Position numbers and translations under genes: made by a program. The notes beneath the pieces were generated by a model. The model did not search any database. It was not told the origin of the DNA and saw only the letters and a program-made list of their open reading frames with translations. This document shows positions 1 through 8,400 of a stretch of DNA of 64,000 bases, piece after piece. Origin of the DNA: Streptomyces sp. TLI_053 (GTDB taxonomy: Bacteria > Actinomycetota > Actinomycetes > Streptomycetales > Streptomycetaceae); the NCBI RefSeq assembly GCF_900105395.1, contig NZ_LT629775.1, forward strand, positions 6,537,501 to 6,601,500, given 5' to 3'. How positions within the stretch are numbered: position 1 is the stretch's first letter; each line of letters opens with the position of its first letter.

Positions 1-855
1 CAGCACCGCCGTGCGCCCGCGGAGCAGCCGGGGCGCCGTGCCCGCCGCGTCCCGCCCGGCGGCGGCCACCAGCAGCGCCGCGAACAGCGGGGCCGGGAAC
101 AGCTGCGAGGCGCTGTACGGGCCCCACCACAGGGAGTCGGGGACGGCCGCGTGCCAGGGCACCAGCAGGACGTGCCAGCCGGCCACCGCCGCCGCGGCCG
201 CGCCGAGCCGCACCCGTGGGAGCAGCCCGTGCCGGGCGGCCAGCCCGGTGACCACCCCGAGCACGAACTGCGGGGTGCGGGTCAGCGGCAGGTAGTCCAG
301 CAGCCAGCCGCGCAGGGCCGGATCGGCGGGGAGCAGCGCGCCCGCAGCCCAGAGCACCGGGCCGAGTGCGGCGCAGGCCGCCGCCAGCGGCAGCCAGCTC
401 CGCCGGCGCGGGGCCAGCAGCCGCAGCAGCGCCGGGAACAGCAGGTAGAACCAGGCCTCGGCGCCCAGCGACCAGGAGGCCGGGTTGCCGCCGAAGACCG
501 TCCCCGGTGCCCAGGCGTGCAGCAGCGGCAGCGACCAGAGCACGGCCGCCAGCGGGACGGCCAGGCCCAGGACGGCGTTCGCGCCCAGCGACAGCGCGGT
601 GGTCAGCGCGTGCAGCGGCCAGATCCGGGCGAACCGGCGGCGGGCGAAGGACCGGGCGCCGACCGGTGACCCCTCGTACGTCCAGGCGAGGACGAAACCG
701 GAGAGGACGAAGAAGAAGGTGACCCCCGAACGCCCGTACCAGGAGAGCGGGCCGAGCAGCGGCAGCTCGCCGAGCTTGCGCGCCAGGTGGTAGAGCACCA
801 CCAGCAGCGCGGCCCAGAAGCGCAGCCCGGTGAGCGAGGGCAGACGGCCGGGCAT
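1..855 (-). CDS. Acyltransferase family 3 membrane protein, C-terminus cut by window edge
   Basis: Integral membrane O-acyltransferase of the OafA/YrhL type (acyl_transf_3), a family that moves acyl groups onto surface sugars, lipids or antibiotics. The start is the ATG at 855 with a GGAGGG ribosome site just upstream. The protein opens MPGRLPSLTGLRFWAALLVV, containing the family's typical 'LtGLRfwAAllVvlyH' opening with the conserved His, followed by 'YGRSGVTFFFVLSGFVLAW'. Repeated hydrophobic segments alternate with Arg-rich loops (for example RRRFARIWPLH). 285 codons are visible without a stop; family members run about 350-400 residues, so roughly the last quarter lies outside the window. 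The substrate cannot be told. It is divergent from glnE. Confidence 0.85.
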   Translation of the reverse strand, partial: MPGRLPSLTGLRFWAALLVVLYHLARKLGELPLLGPLSWYGRSGVTFFFVLSGFVLAWTYEGSPVGARSFARRRFARIWPLHALTTALSLGANAVLGLAVPLAAVLWSLPLLHAWAPGTVFGGNPASWSLGAEAWFYLLFPALLRLLAPRRRSWLPLAAACAALGPVLWAAGALLPADPALRGWLLDYLPLTRTPQFVLGVVTGLAARHGLLPRVRLGAAAAAVAGWHVLLVPWHAAVPDSLWWGPYSASQLFPAPLFAALLVAAAGRDAAGTAPRLLRGRTAVL

Positions 856-937
856 CGGACCCTCCGGGAGGGTGGGACGGGCAGCGGGAGCGGACGCCGG
901 GTGAACGAGCGCGGCGGGCGCGGGGTCACGGACGGGC

Positions 938-949
938 GACACCGGTGTC
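938..949. promoter_or_regulatory. 12-bp palindrome in the acyltransferase/glnE divergent gap
   Basis: GACACCGGTGTC is a perfect palindrome, flanked by a further imperfect GGGC/GCCC arm. It lies between the divergent starts at 855 and 1043. It may be an operator or simply GC-rich chance; no regulator is suggested by the sequence. Confidence 0.25.
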
Positions 950-1042
950 CGCCCGGTGGTCACGCCCGGGCGTGCCGCCCCCGGGACGCGTAGCCTGCTG
1001 GAGCGGACGGGGGGCGGACGGGGGCGGACGGACGGAGGGGCG

Positions 1043-4000
1043 ATGGCGGTGGAGGAACAGCGGGCCGGCAGCCGGGTGAGCCGACCGGAGAGCAGACTGG
1101 CGCGGCGCGGGTTCACCGACCCCGCCAAGGCGCTGCGGCTGCTCGTCGAACCGGCCCTGGACGGGCTGGCCGCGGACCCGGTGCTGCTCGACGCGCTCGC
1201 CGCCACCGCCGATCCCGACCTCGCCCTGCTCGGTCTGTCCCGGCTGCTGGAGGCCGCCGAGGAGACCGACCGGCACACCCTGCGCGACACCCTGACCACC
1301 TCCAAGCCGCTGCGCGACCGGCTGCTCGGCGTGCTCGGCGCGTCCACCGCGCTCGCCGACCACCTCGCCAGGCACCCGCACGACTGGCACGTCCTGGTCA
1401 CCTTCGAGCTGCGCGACATGCACCCCGGCCCGGCGGACTTCCGTCGGGCGCTGGCCGAGGCCGTCGCCGCCGACCCCACCGGCCGCCCGGCCGACGCGCT
1501 GCGGGTCGGCTACCGCCGCTGCCTGCTGGCGGTCGCCGCCCGCGACCTGACCGGCACCACCGATCTCGCCCAGACCGCCGCCGAACTCGCCGACCTGGCC
1601 GGCGCCACCCTCCAGACCGCCCTCGACCTGGCCGCCGCGCAGGACCCGGAGGCCGCCGCCGACTGCCGGCTCGCCGTCATCGGCATGGGCAAGTGCGGCG
1701 GACGCGAGCTCAACTACGTCTCCGACGTCGACGTCATCTTCGTCGCGGAGCCTCGCGAGGGCGTCGAGGAGCACCGGGCGGTCCGGGCCGCCACCCGGCT
1801 GGCCGCGGCGCTCACCCGGCTGTGCGCCGACACCACCGGCGAGGGCACCATCTGGCCGGTGGACGCCAATCTGCGTCCCGAGGGCCGCAACGGCCCGCTG
1901 GTCCGCACCCTGGCCAGCCATGTCGCCTACTACCGGCGCTGGGCCAAGACCTGGGAGTTCCAGGCGCTGCTCAAGGCCCGCCCGGTGGCCGGCGACGCCG
2001 AGCTGGGCGAGGCGTACGTCGCCGAGCTGGCGCCGATGGTCTGGCAGGCCGCCGCCCGGGAGAACTTCGTCACCGACGTGCAGCAGATGCGCCGCCGGGT
2101 GGTCGACTCGATCCCCGCCACCGAGCTGGACCGCCAGCTCAAGCTGGGCCCCGGCGGACTGCGCGACGTCGAGTTCTCCGTCCAGCTGCTCCAGCTGGTG
2201 CACGGCCGCACCGACGAGGCACTGCGCAGCGGCAACACCCTGGAGGCGCTGGCCGCGCTCTCCCGCGGCGGGTACGTGGGCCGCGCCGACGCCGCCTCGC
2301 TGGACGCCGCCTACCGGTTCCTGCGCTCGCTGGAGCACCGGATCCAGCTGCACCGGCTGCGCCGCACCCATCTGATGCCCACCGACGAGGAGGACCAGCG
2401 CCGGCTGGCCCGCTCGCTGGCGCCGCTGATCAACGACGACACCAGGGCCGACCCGGTCGCCGCGCTGCGGCGGGAGTGGAAGCGGCACGCCGTCGAGGTG
2501 CGCCGGCTGCACGAGAAGCTGTTCTACCGGCCGCTGCTGGACGCCGTCGCCGAGCTGCCGCCGGGCGCGGCGGGCCTGCGCCAGGACGCCGCCCGGGCCC
2601 GGCTGGAGGCGCTCGGCTACGCCGACCCGGCCGCCGCGCTGCGTCATCTGAGCGCGCTCGCCGCCGGGGTGAGCCGCAAGGCGGCGATCCAGCGCACCCT
2701 GCTGCCGGTGCTGCTCGGCTGGTTCGCCGACTCCGCCGACCCGGACGCCGGGCTGCTCAACTTCCGCCAGGTCTCCGACGCGCTCGGCCGCACCCCCTGG
2801 TACCTGCGGCTGCTCCGGGACGAGAGCGCCGCCGCCGAACAGCTGGCGCGGGTCCTGTCGGCCGGCCGGCTCGCCCCCGACCTGCTGCTGCGGGCGCCGG
2901 AGGCGGTCGCCATGCTCGGCGACCCGCAGGGCCTGGCGCCGCGCGGGCGGCCCGCGCTGGAGCGGGAGGTGCTGGCCGCCGTCAGCCGGGCCGACTCGGT
3001 GGCCGGCGCGGTGGCCGCGGTGCGCTCGGTGCGTCGCCGGGAGCTGTTCCGCACCGCCGCCGCCGACGTGCTCGGGCGGCTCGGCGAGGACCCGGCGCAG
3101 GCGCTGGACACGGCCGGCGAGGCGCTCACCGCGATCAACGCGGCCACCCTGCAGGGCGCGCTGCGGGCCTGCGTGGCCGGTTGGGAGGCCCGCAACGGCG
3201 AGCTGCCGACCCGGATCGCGGTGATCGCGATGGGCCGGTTCGGCGGGCACGAGCTGGGATACGGCTCGGACGCGGACGTGCTCTTCGTCCACGAGCCGGT
3301 GCTCGGCTCGCTGGAGGAGGACGCCGCCCGGGCCGCCCAGTCGGTCTGCCACGAGCTGCGCACCCTGCTGGCCGCGCCGTCCACCGAACCGCCGCTGGAG
3401 GTGGACGCCGACCTGCGCCCGGAGGGGCGGAACGGACCGCTGGTGCGCTCGCTCGCCTCCTACGAGGCGTACTACCGGCGCTGGTCGCACGCCTGGGAGA
3501 GCCAGGCGCTGCTGCGGGCCGAGCCGGTGGCCGGGGACCCGGAGCTGGGGGAGCGGTTCCGGCGGCTGATCGACCCGCTGCGCTTCCCCGGCGAGGGGGT
3601 GCCCGAGCGGGACGTGCTGGAGATCCGCCGGATCAAGGCGAGGATCGAGGCGGAGCGGCTGCCGCGCGGCGCCGATCCGACCACCCACACCAAGATCGGC
3701 CGGGGCGGGCTGGCGGACGTCGAGTGGACCGTGCAGCTGCTCCAGCTGCGGCACGGGCACGAGCTGCCGGGGCTGCGCACCACCCGGACCAGGGCGGCGC
3801 TTGCGGCGGCGGCCGGAGCCGGGCTGGTCGGGGCGGAGGACGCGGAGGTGCTGGACGCGGCCTGGGTACTGGCCTCCCGGGTGCGTTCGGCGGTGATGCT
3901 GGTGCGCGGCCGGCCGGGCGACTCCTTCCCGGCGGACACCCGGGAGCTGGCCGGGGTGGCCCGCTACCTGGGGTACGGGGCCGGGCACAGCGGCGAGCTG

Positions 4001-4066
4001 GTGGACGACTACCGGCGCACCACCCGGCGGGCCCGGTCGGTGGTGGAGCGGCTGTTCTACGGCTGA
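1043..4066 (+). CDS. glnE: Bifunctional glutamine synthetase adenylyltransferase/deadenylyltransferase
   Basis: GlnE transfers AMP to, or removes it from, the regulatory tyrosine of type I glutamine synthetase, so it sets GlnA activity to nitrogen supply. At 1007 residues it matches the usual actinobacterial length. Two nucleotidyltransferase halves are visible: the N-terminal (deadenylylase-type) half with GGRELNYVSDVDVIF near residues 218-232, and the C-terminal (adenylylase-type) half with GRFGGHELGYGSDADVLF near 731-748. Each is followed by a matching helical segment (GPGGLRDVEFSVQLLQL near 370; GRGGLADVEWTVQLLQL near 886). I chose the ATG at 1043 (MAVEEQ) because GGAGGGG precedes it; the open frame reaches back to 956. 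Its target GlnA is in the same window, at 34781-36193. It ends at a strong hairpin. Confidence 0.96.
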   Translation: MAVEEQRAGSRVSRPESRLARRGFTDPAKALRLLVEPALDGLAADPVLLDALAATADPDLALLGLSRLLEAAEETDRHTLRDTLTTSKPLRDRLLGVLGASTALADHLARHPHDWHVLVTFELRDMHPGPADFRRALAEAVAADPTGRPADALRVGYRRCLLAVAARDLTGTTDLAQTAAELADLAGATLQTALDLAAAQDPEAAADCRLAVIGMGKCGGRELNYVSDVDVIFVAEPREGVEEHRAVRAATRLAAALTRLCADTTGEGTIWPVDANLRPEGRNGPLVRTLASHVAYYRRWAKTWEFQALLKARPVAGDAELGEAYVAELAPMVWQAAARENFVTDVQQMRRRVVDSIPATELDRQLKLGPGGLRDVEFSVQLLQLVHGRTDEALRSGNTLEALAALSRGGYVGRADAASLDAAYRFLRSLEHRIQLHRLRRTHLMPTDEEDQRRLARSLAPLINDDTRADPVAALRREWKRHAVEVRRLHEKLFYRPLLDAVAELPPGAAGLRQDAARARLEALGYADPAAALRHLSALAAGVSRKAAIQRTLLPVLLGWFADSADPDAGLLNFRQVSDALGRTPWYLRLLRDESAAAEQLARVLSAGRLAPDLLLRAPEAVAMLGDPQGLAPRGRPALEREVLAAVSRADSVAGAVAAVRSVRRRELFRTAAADVLGRLGEDPAQALDTAGEALTAINAATLQGALRACVAGWEARNGELPTRIAVIAMGRFGGHELGYGSDADVLFVHEPVLGSLEEDAARAAQSVCHELRTLLAAPSTEPPLEVDADLRPEGRNGPLVRSLASYEAYYRRWSHAWESQALLRAEPVAGDPELGERFRRLIDPLRFPGEGVPERDVLEIRRIKARIEAERLPRGADPTTHTKIGRGGLADVEWTVQLLQLRHGHELPGLRTTRTRAALAAAAGAGLVGAEDAEVLDAAWVLASRVRSAVMLVRGRPGDSFPADTRELAGVARYLGYGAGHSGELVDDYRRTTRRARSVVERLFYG

Positions 4067-4076
4067 CACGCGGGGG

Positions 4077-4120
4077 AACGCGGAGAGGGGCCCCGGTCGC
4101 CCGGGGCCCCTCTCCGCGTT
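4077..4120. terminator. Bidirectional terminator hairpin between glnE and the PAP2 gene
   Basis: A perfect 20-bp stem (4077-4096 with 4101-4120) and a 4-nt TCGC loop sit between the convergent ends of glnE (4066) and the PAP2 gene (4185). There is no clear T-run, as is common in streptomycete terminators. Confidence 0.85.
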
Positions 4121-4171
4121 CTCGTCGTTCTCGTCGTTCTCGTCGTTCCCGTCGTTCCCGTCGTTCCCGTC
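4118..4171. repeat. Six 9-bp tandem repeats next to the glnE terminator
   Basis: Three copies of GTTCTCGTC (4118-4144) are followed by three of GTTCCCGTC (4145-4171), starting inside the right arm of the terminator and ending 13 nt before the PAP2 stop codon. The two sub-blocks differ by one base, which suggests stepwise expansion. They are non-coding. Confidence 0.9.
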
Positions 4172-4184
4172 CTCGGTCGCGGCC

Positions 4185-5156
4185 TCAGCGGCGCGCGCTG
4201 CTCACCGCGGGCTCGCTCCACTGCTCGGGCACGGTGACCGGCTCGGCCGGCAGCTCCCGGGCGGGCACCTGCGGGAGCCGGTAGACCCAGGAGTGGTAGA
4301 GCCAGCCGGCGGTGAGGAAGCCCACCAGCAGGCACAGCAGGCCGCCGACCGCGTCCATCCAGAAGTGGTTGGCGGTGGAGACGATCACCAGCAGGGTGGC
4401 CACCGGGTAGAGCAGGCCGAGGCCCCGGACCCACGTCCGGCGGGCCAGGAAGAAGATGGTCAGACCGCACCACGTCGACCAGCCGATGTGCATCGAGGGC
4501 ATCGCGGCGAACTGGTTGGAGACGTGGGTGGCCGGGCCGGAGGCCATCGAACCCCAGGTGCCGTGCGCCTTCACGGTGTCGATGAAGCCGCCGTCGGTCA
4601 TCAGCCTGGGCGGGGCCAGCGGGAAGAAGTAGAAGCCGACCAGGGCGATCGCGGTGGTGACGAACAGCACCGTGCGGACCGCGGCGTAGCGGCCGGGGTG
4701 CCACCGGTAGATCCAGACCAGGACGCCGATGGTCACGATGAAGTGCAGCGTCGCGTAGTAGTAGTTCATCCCGGTGATCAGCCAGCCGACGCTGTCGACC
4801 GCGTGGTTGACCGAGCGCTCGACGGCGATGCCGAGGGACTGCTCGAGGTCCCAGATCCAGCCGGCGTGCTTCTGCGCGATCGCCTCCTGCTCGGGGACGG
4901 CGTTGCGCACCAGGGAGTAGATCCAGTAGCTGACGCCGATCAGTGCCAGCTCGAACCAGAGTCTCGGGCGCGCGGGCGAGCGGCGCTGCTCGCGGACGCG
5001 GTCACGCAGGGCCGCGGTCCGGGTGCGGGCCGCACGGGTGGCTCCGTCGGGCATGCGGCCGCCGTTCTGGTCGATCTCGGTCGGTTCCCCCATGGACGAG
5101 AAGTCTGCCAGACGTCCCGTAGCCGTCTGCTCATCCTCCGGAAGTGGATTCTTCAC
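4185..5156 (-). CDS. PAP2-superfamily membrane phosphatase/phosphotransferase (AUR1/IPC-synthase-like)
   Basis: A 323-residue polytopic membrane protein. Family motifs are visible in AAMPSMHIGWS (the G/PSxH part, near residue 219) and STANHFWMDAVGG (His-x-x-x-Asp, near 264), which carry the catalytic histidines of the PAP2 fold. The arrangement resembles the PAP2_3 branch (inositol phosphorylceramide synthase-like), whose actinobacterial members act on phospholipid or polyprenol head groups; the real substrate is unknown. About 60 soluble residues rich in charge precede the first membrane segment. The GTG at 5156 is supported by AAGGGGGA about 7 nt upstream; an in-frame ATG at 5093 is the alternative start. 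Confidence 0.85.
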   Translation of the reverse strand: MKNPLPEDEQTATGRLADFSSMGEPTEIDQNGGRMPDGATRAARTRTAALRDRVREQRRSPARPRLWFELALIGVSYWIYSLVRNAVPEQEAIAQKHAGWIWDLEQSLGIAVERSVNHAVDSVGWLITGMNYYYATLHFIVTIGVLVWIYRWHPGRYAAVRTVLFVTTAIALVGFYFFPLAPPRLMTDGGFIDTVKAHGTWGSMASGPATHVSNQFAAMPSMHIGWSTWCGLTIFFLARRTWVRGLGLLYPVATLLVIVSTANHFWMDAVGGLLCLLVGFLTAGWLYHSWVYRLPQVPARELPAEPVTVPEQWSEPAVSSARR

Positions 5157-5338
5157 CGGCTGTCCCCCTTCAGAGGTAGGGGGTGGCTCCCACCGGGGGA
5201 GGGGGTGCGGACGGATCTGGGGTCAACCGGTGGGACGGGCATACGTCCCATTGTCACGCCGGAGGGGCGGGGCGGCGCAATCGGGGGTGGGGCCGCGCGG
5301 GGCGGTCGCATTTTCCCCGACCGAAACCCTTTCTGCAT

Positions 5339-5369
5339 CTTGCTGAAACATATTGCAGGCCGCTAGCGT
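5339..5369 (+). promoter_or_regulatory. Promoter/operator of the amylopullulanase gene (MalR-type candidate)
   Basis: CTTGCTGAAAC (5339-5349) followed by TTGCAG (5353-5358) overlaps a possible promoter with -35 TTGCTG (5340-5345), an 18-nt spacer and -10 TAGCGT (5364-5369). The same 11-mer occurs in inverted orientation just downstream of the alpha-amylase promoter (16006-16016). Streptomycete maltose/starch genes are controlled by the LacI-type repressor MalR through short CTTGCAG-like repeats. The resemblance suggests, but does not prove, that it binds here. Confidence 0.55.
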
Positions 5370-5420
5370 CTCGGCCACCCGAGCACCCCATGACCCCATA
5401 CCCCCGCAAGGGAGCCTTCA

Positions 5421-8400
5421 GTGGCCGAAGTCCCGCCCCGCCGCAGGCGGAGCACCCCTCGCAGACCCGGCCGGACGGCGGTGCTCCTCGCCGCCGCGCT
5501 CACCGCCGCCTCCCTCGGCACCGCCGGACCGGCCGCGCTCGCCGCCGCCCCGCCCGGCCCGCCCTCGGACGCCGCGCTGGCCGCCACCGCCGGTCGGCAC
5601 GACCTCACCCGCGAGCAGTTCTACTTCGTGCTGCCGGACCGCTTCGCCAACGGCGACCGGGGCAACGACACGGGAGGCATCACCGGCACCCGCCTCGACC
5701 ACGGCCTCGACCCGGCCGACAAGGGCTTCTACCACGGCGGCGACCTCGCCGGGCTGATCCAGCGGCTCGACTACATCCAGGACCTCGGCACCACCGCGAT
5801 CTGGATGGCGCCGATCTTCACCAACAAGCCGGTCCAGGGCGCCGGGGACGCCGCCGGCGCCGGGTACCACGGCTACTGGATCACCGACTTCACCCGGGTC
5901 GACCCGCACTTCGGCACCAACGAGCAGTTGAAGGAACTGATAGCCAAGGCCCACGCCCGGGGCATCAAGGTCTTCTTCGACGTCATCACCAACCACACCG
6001 CCGACATCATCGACAACCGGCAGGGACAGTCCGGCTACCGCAGCACCGGCGCCTACCCGGTGCTGGACGCCGACGGCAGGCCCGTCGACGAGACCGCCCT
6101 CGCCGACGCCGCAGCTGCCTGGCCGAAGCTGACCAAGGACTCGTTCCCCTACAGCCCGGTCTTCCGCAAGCCCTCCGACGCCACCGCCAAGACCCCGGCC
6201 TGGCTCAACGACCCCGCGCTGTACCACAACCGGGGCGACTCCACCTTCGCCGGCGAGTCCGCCACCGAGGGCGACTTCTCCGGCCTCGACGACCTCGACA
6301 CCCAGAACCCCAAGGTGGTCAAGGGCTTCGAGAAGGTCTACCAGCAGTGGGTCGAGGAGGCCGGCGTCGACGGCTTCCGGATCGACACCGTCAAGCACGT
6401 CAACATGGCCTTCTGGCAGCAGTGGGCGCCCGCGCTCAAGAAGTTCGCCGCCGAGCGGGGCAACAAGAAGTTCTTCATGTTCGGCGAGGTCTACTCGGGC
6501 GACCCGGCCGTCACCGCGCCCTACGTCACCAAGGGCCGGCTGCAGGCCACCCTCGACTTCCCGTTCCAGGGCGCCGCCCGCGCCTACGTCTCCCAGGGCG
6601 GACCGGCCCGGGGCCTGGCCGAGCTCTACGGCCAGGACCACCGCTACACCACCGCCGACACCGACGCCTACGAGCTGCCGACCTTCCTCGGCAACCACGA
6701 CATGGGCCGCTTCGGCTCCTTCCTGCTCGCCGACAACCCCGGCGCCGACGAGGCCACCCTGCTGAAGAAGGACCGGCTCGGCAACGAGCTGATGTTCCTC
6801 ACCCGCGGCCAGCCCGTCGTCTACTACGGCGACGAGCAGGGCTTCACCGGCGCCGGCGGCGACAAGGACGCCCGCCAGGACGTCTTCGCCTCGCAGACCC
6901 CCTCCTACAACACCGACCGCGTCCTCGGCGGCACCCCCGGCCCCGCCGACCGCTACGACCGGGACGCCGCGCCCTACCGGGACATCGCCGCCCTGGCGAA
7001 GCTCCGCCGCGACCACCCGGCGCTCGCCGACGGCGCCCAGATCGAGCGGTACGCGGCCGACGGCCCCGGCGTCTACGCCTTCTCCCGGATCGACGCCGCC
7101 CAGCAGATCGAGTACCTGGTCGCGGTCAACAACGCCCCCGAGGCGAAGACCGTCACCCTGGACACCTTCTCGGCCGGACAGGGTTTCGACCGGATCTACC
7201 CGGCGGCGGGGGAGCGGGTCTCCAGCGGCGCGGACCGCAGGGTCACTGTCACCGTCCCGGCGCTGTCCTCCCTCGTCCTCAGGGCCGCCGGGAAGGCCGC
7301 CCCGCTTCCGGCCGCGCCCTCGATCGCCGTCGAGGCGCCCGCCGATGGCTCCACCGGGACCGTCACCGTCGGTGCGAAGGTGCCCGGCGGCGGCTTCGGC
7401 CGGGTGACCTTCGCCGCGCAGGTCGGCGACCGGCCCTGGCAGGTGCTGGGCACCTCCGACACCGGCACGTCCGGCTCCGCCGGTCAGAAGCCCTACGCCG
7501 TCACCCAGGACCTCGCGGGCGTCGCCCCGGGCACGCCCGTCCGCTACAAGGCCGTGGTCCAGGACGCCGCCGGCCGGCTGGCCTCGGCCACCGGCGGGTT
7601 CACCACCGGCACCCCGGCCCCGAAGCCGGTCCCCAGTGCCGCCGCCCGCCCGTACGCCGTCGTCCACTACCAGCGCAAGGACGGCGACTACGACGGCTGG
7701 AACCTCTACGCCTGGGGCGACCTCGCCGACGGCGAGGCCACCCAGTGGCCCGCCGGGCACGGCTTCACCGGCCGGGACGCGTACGGCGCCTTCGCCTATG
7801 TGAAGCTCCGGCCGGGCGCCTCGGACCTCGGCTTCGTGGTCGAGAAGGACGGCGTCAAGGACGTCGACGCCGACCGGCACCTCGACCTCGGCGCCACCGG
7901 CGAGGTCTGGCTGAAGGAGGGCGACCCGGCCGTCCGCACCGCGAACCCGGGCCCGGTGAACACCCCGCCCGCGGGCACCGCGGTGCTCCACTACAACCGG
8001 GCCGACGGGAACTACGACGGCTGGGGCCTGCACGACTGGACCGGCGCCGCCGCCCCCACCGACTGGGGCAACCCGCTGCAGCCCGTCCGCCGGGACGCCT
8101 TCGGCGCCGTCTTCGAGGTACCGCTCGCCCCCGGCGCGACCAGCCTCAGCTACATCCTGCACAAGGGCAACGACAAGGACCTGCCCGCCGACCAGTCGCT
8201 CGACCTGGCCGGCACCGGCCGCGAGGTCTGGATCCTCGGCGGCCGGGAGGGCTACCTGCTGCCGCAGGCCGCCGGTGCCTCCTCCCAGCTGGACCCCGCC
8301 GCCGCCAAGGCCCAGTGGATCGACGCCCGCACCGTCGTCGTCCCGCCCGGGTACGGGGCCGGGGACGCCGCGCTCGCCGCCGGCACCAGCGCCCAGCTGG

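Noticed and set aside
926-4069. 1047-residue open frame antisense to glnE
   Set aside because: It mirrors the GC-rich third positions of glnE; composition is Gly/Arg/Gln-rich with no domain, and it has no ribosome site.
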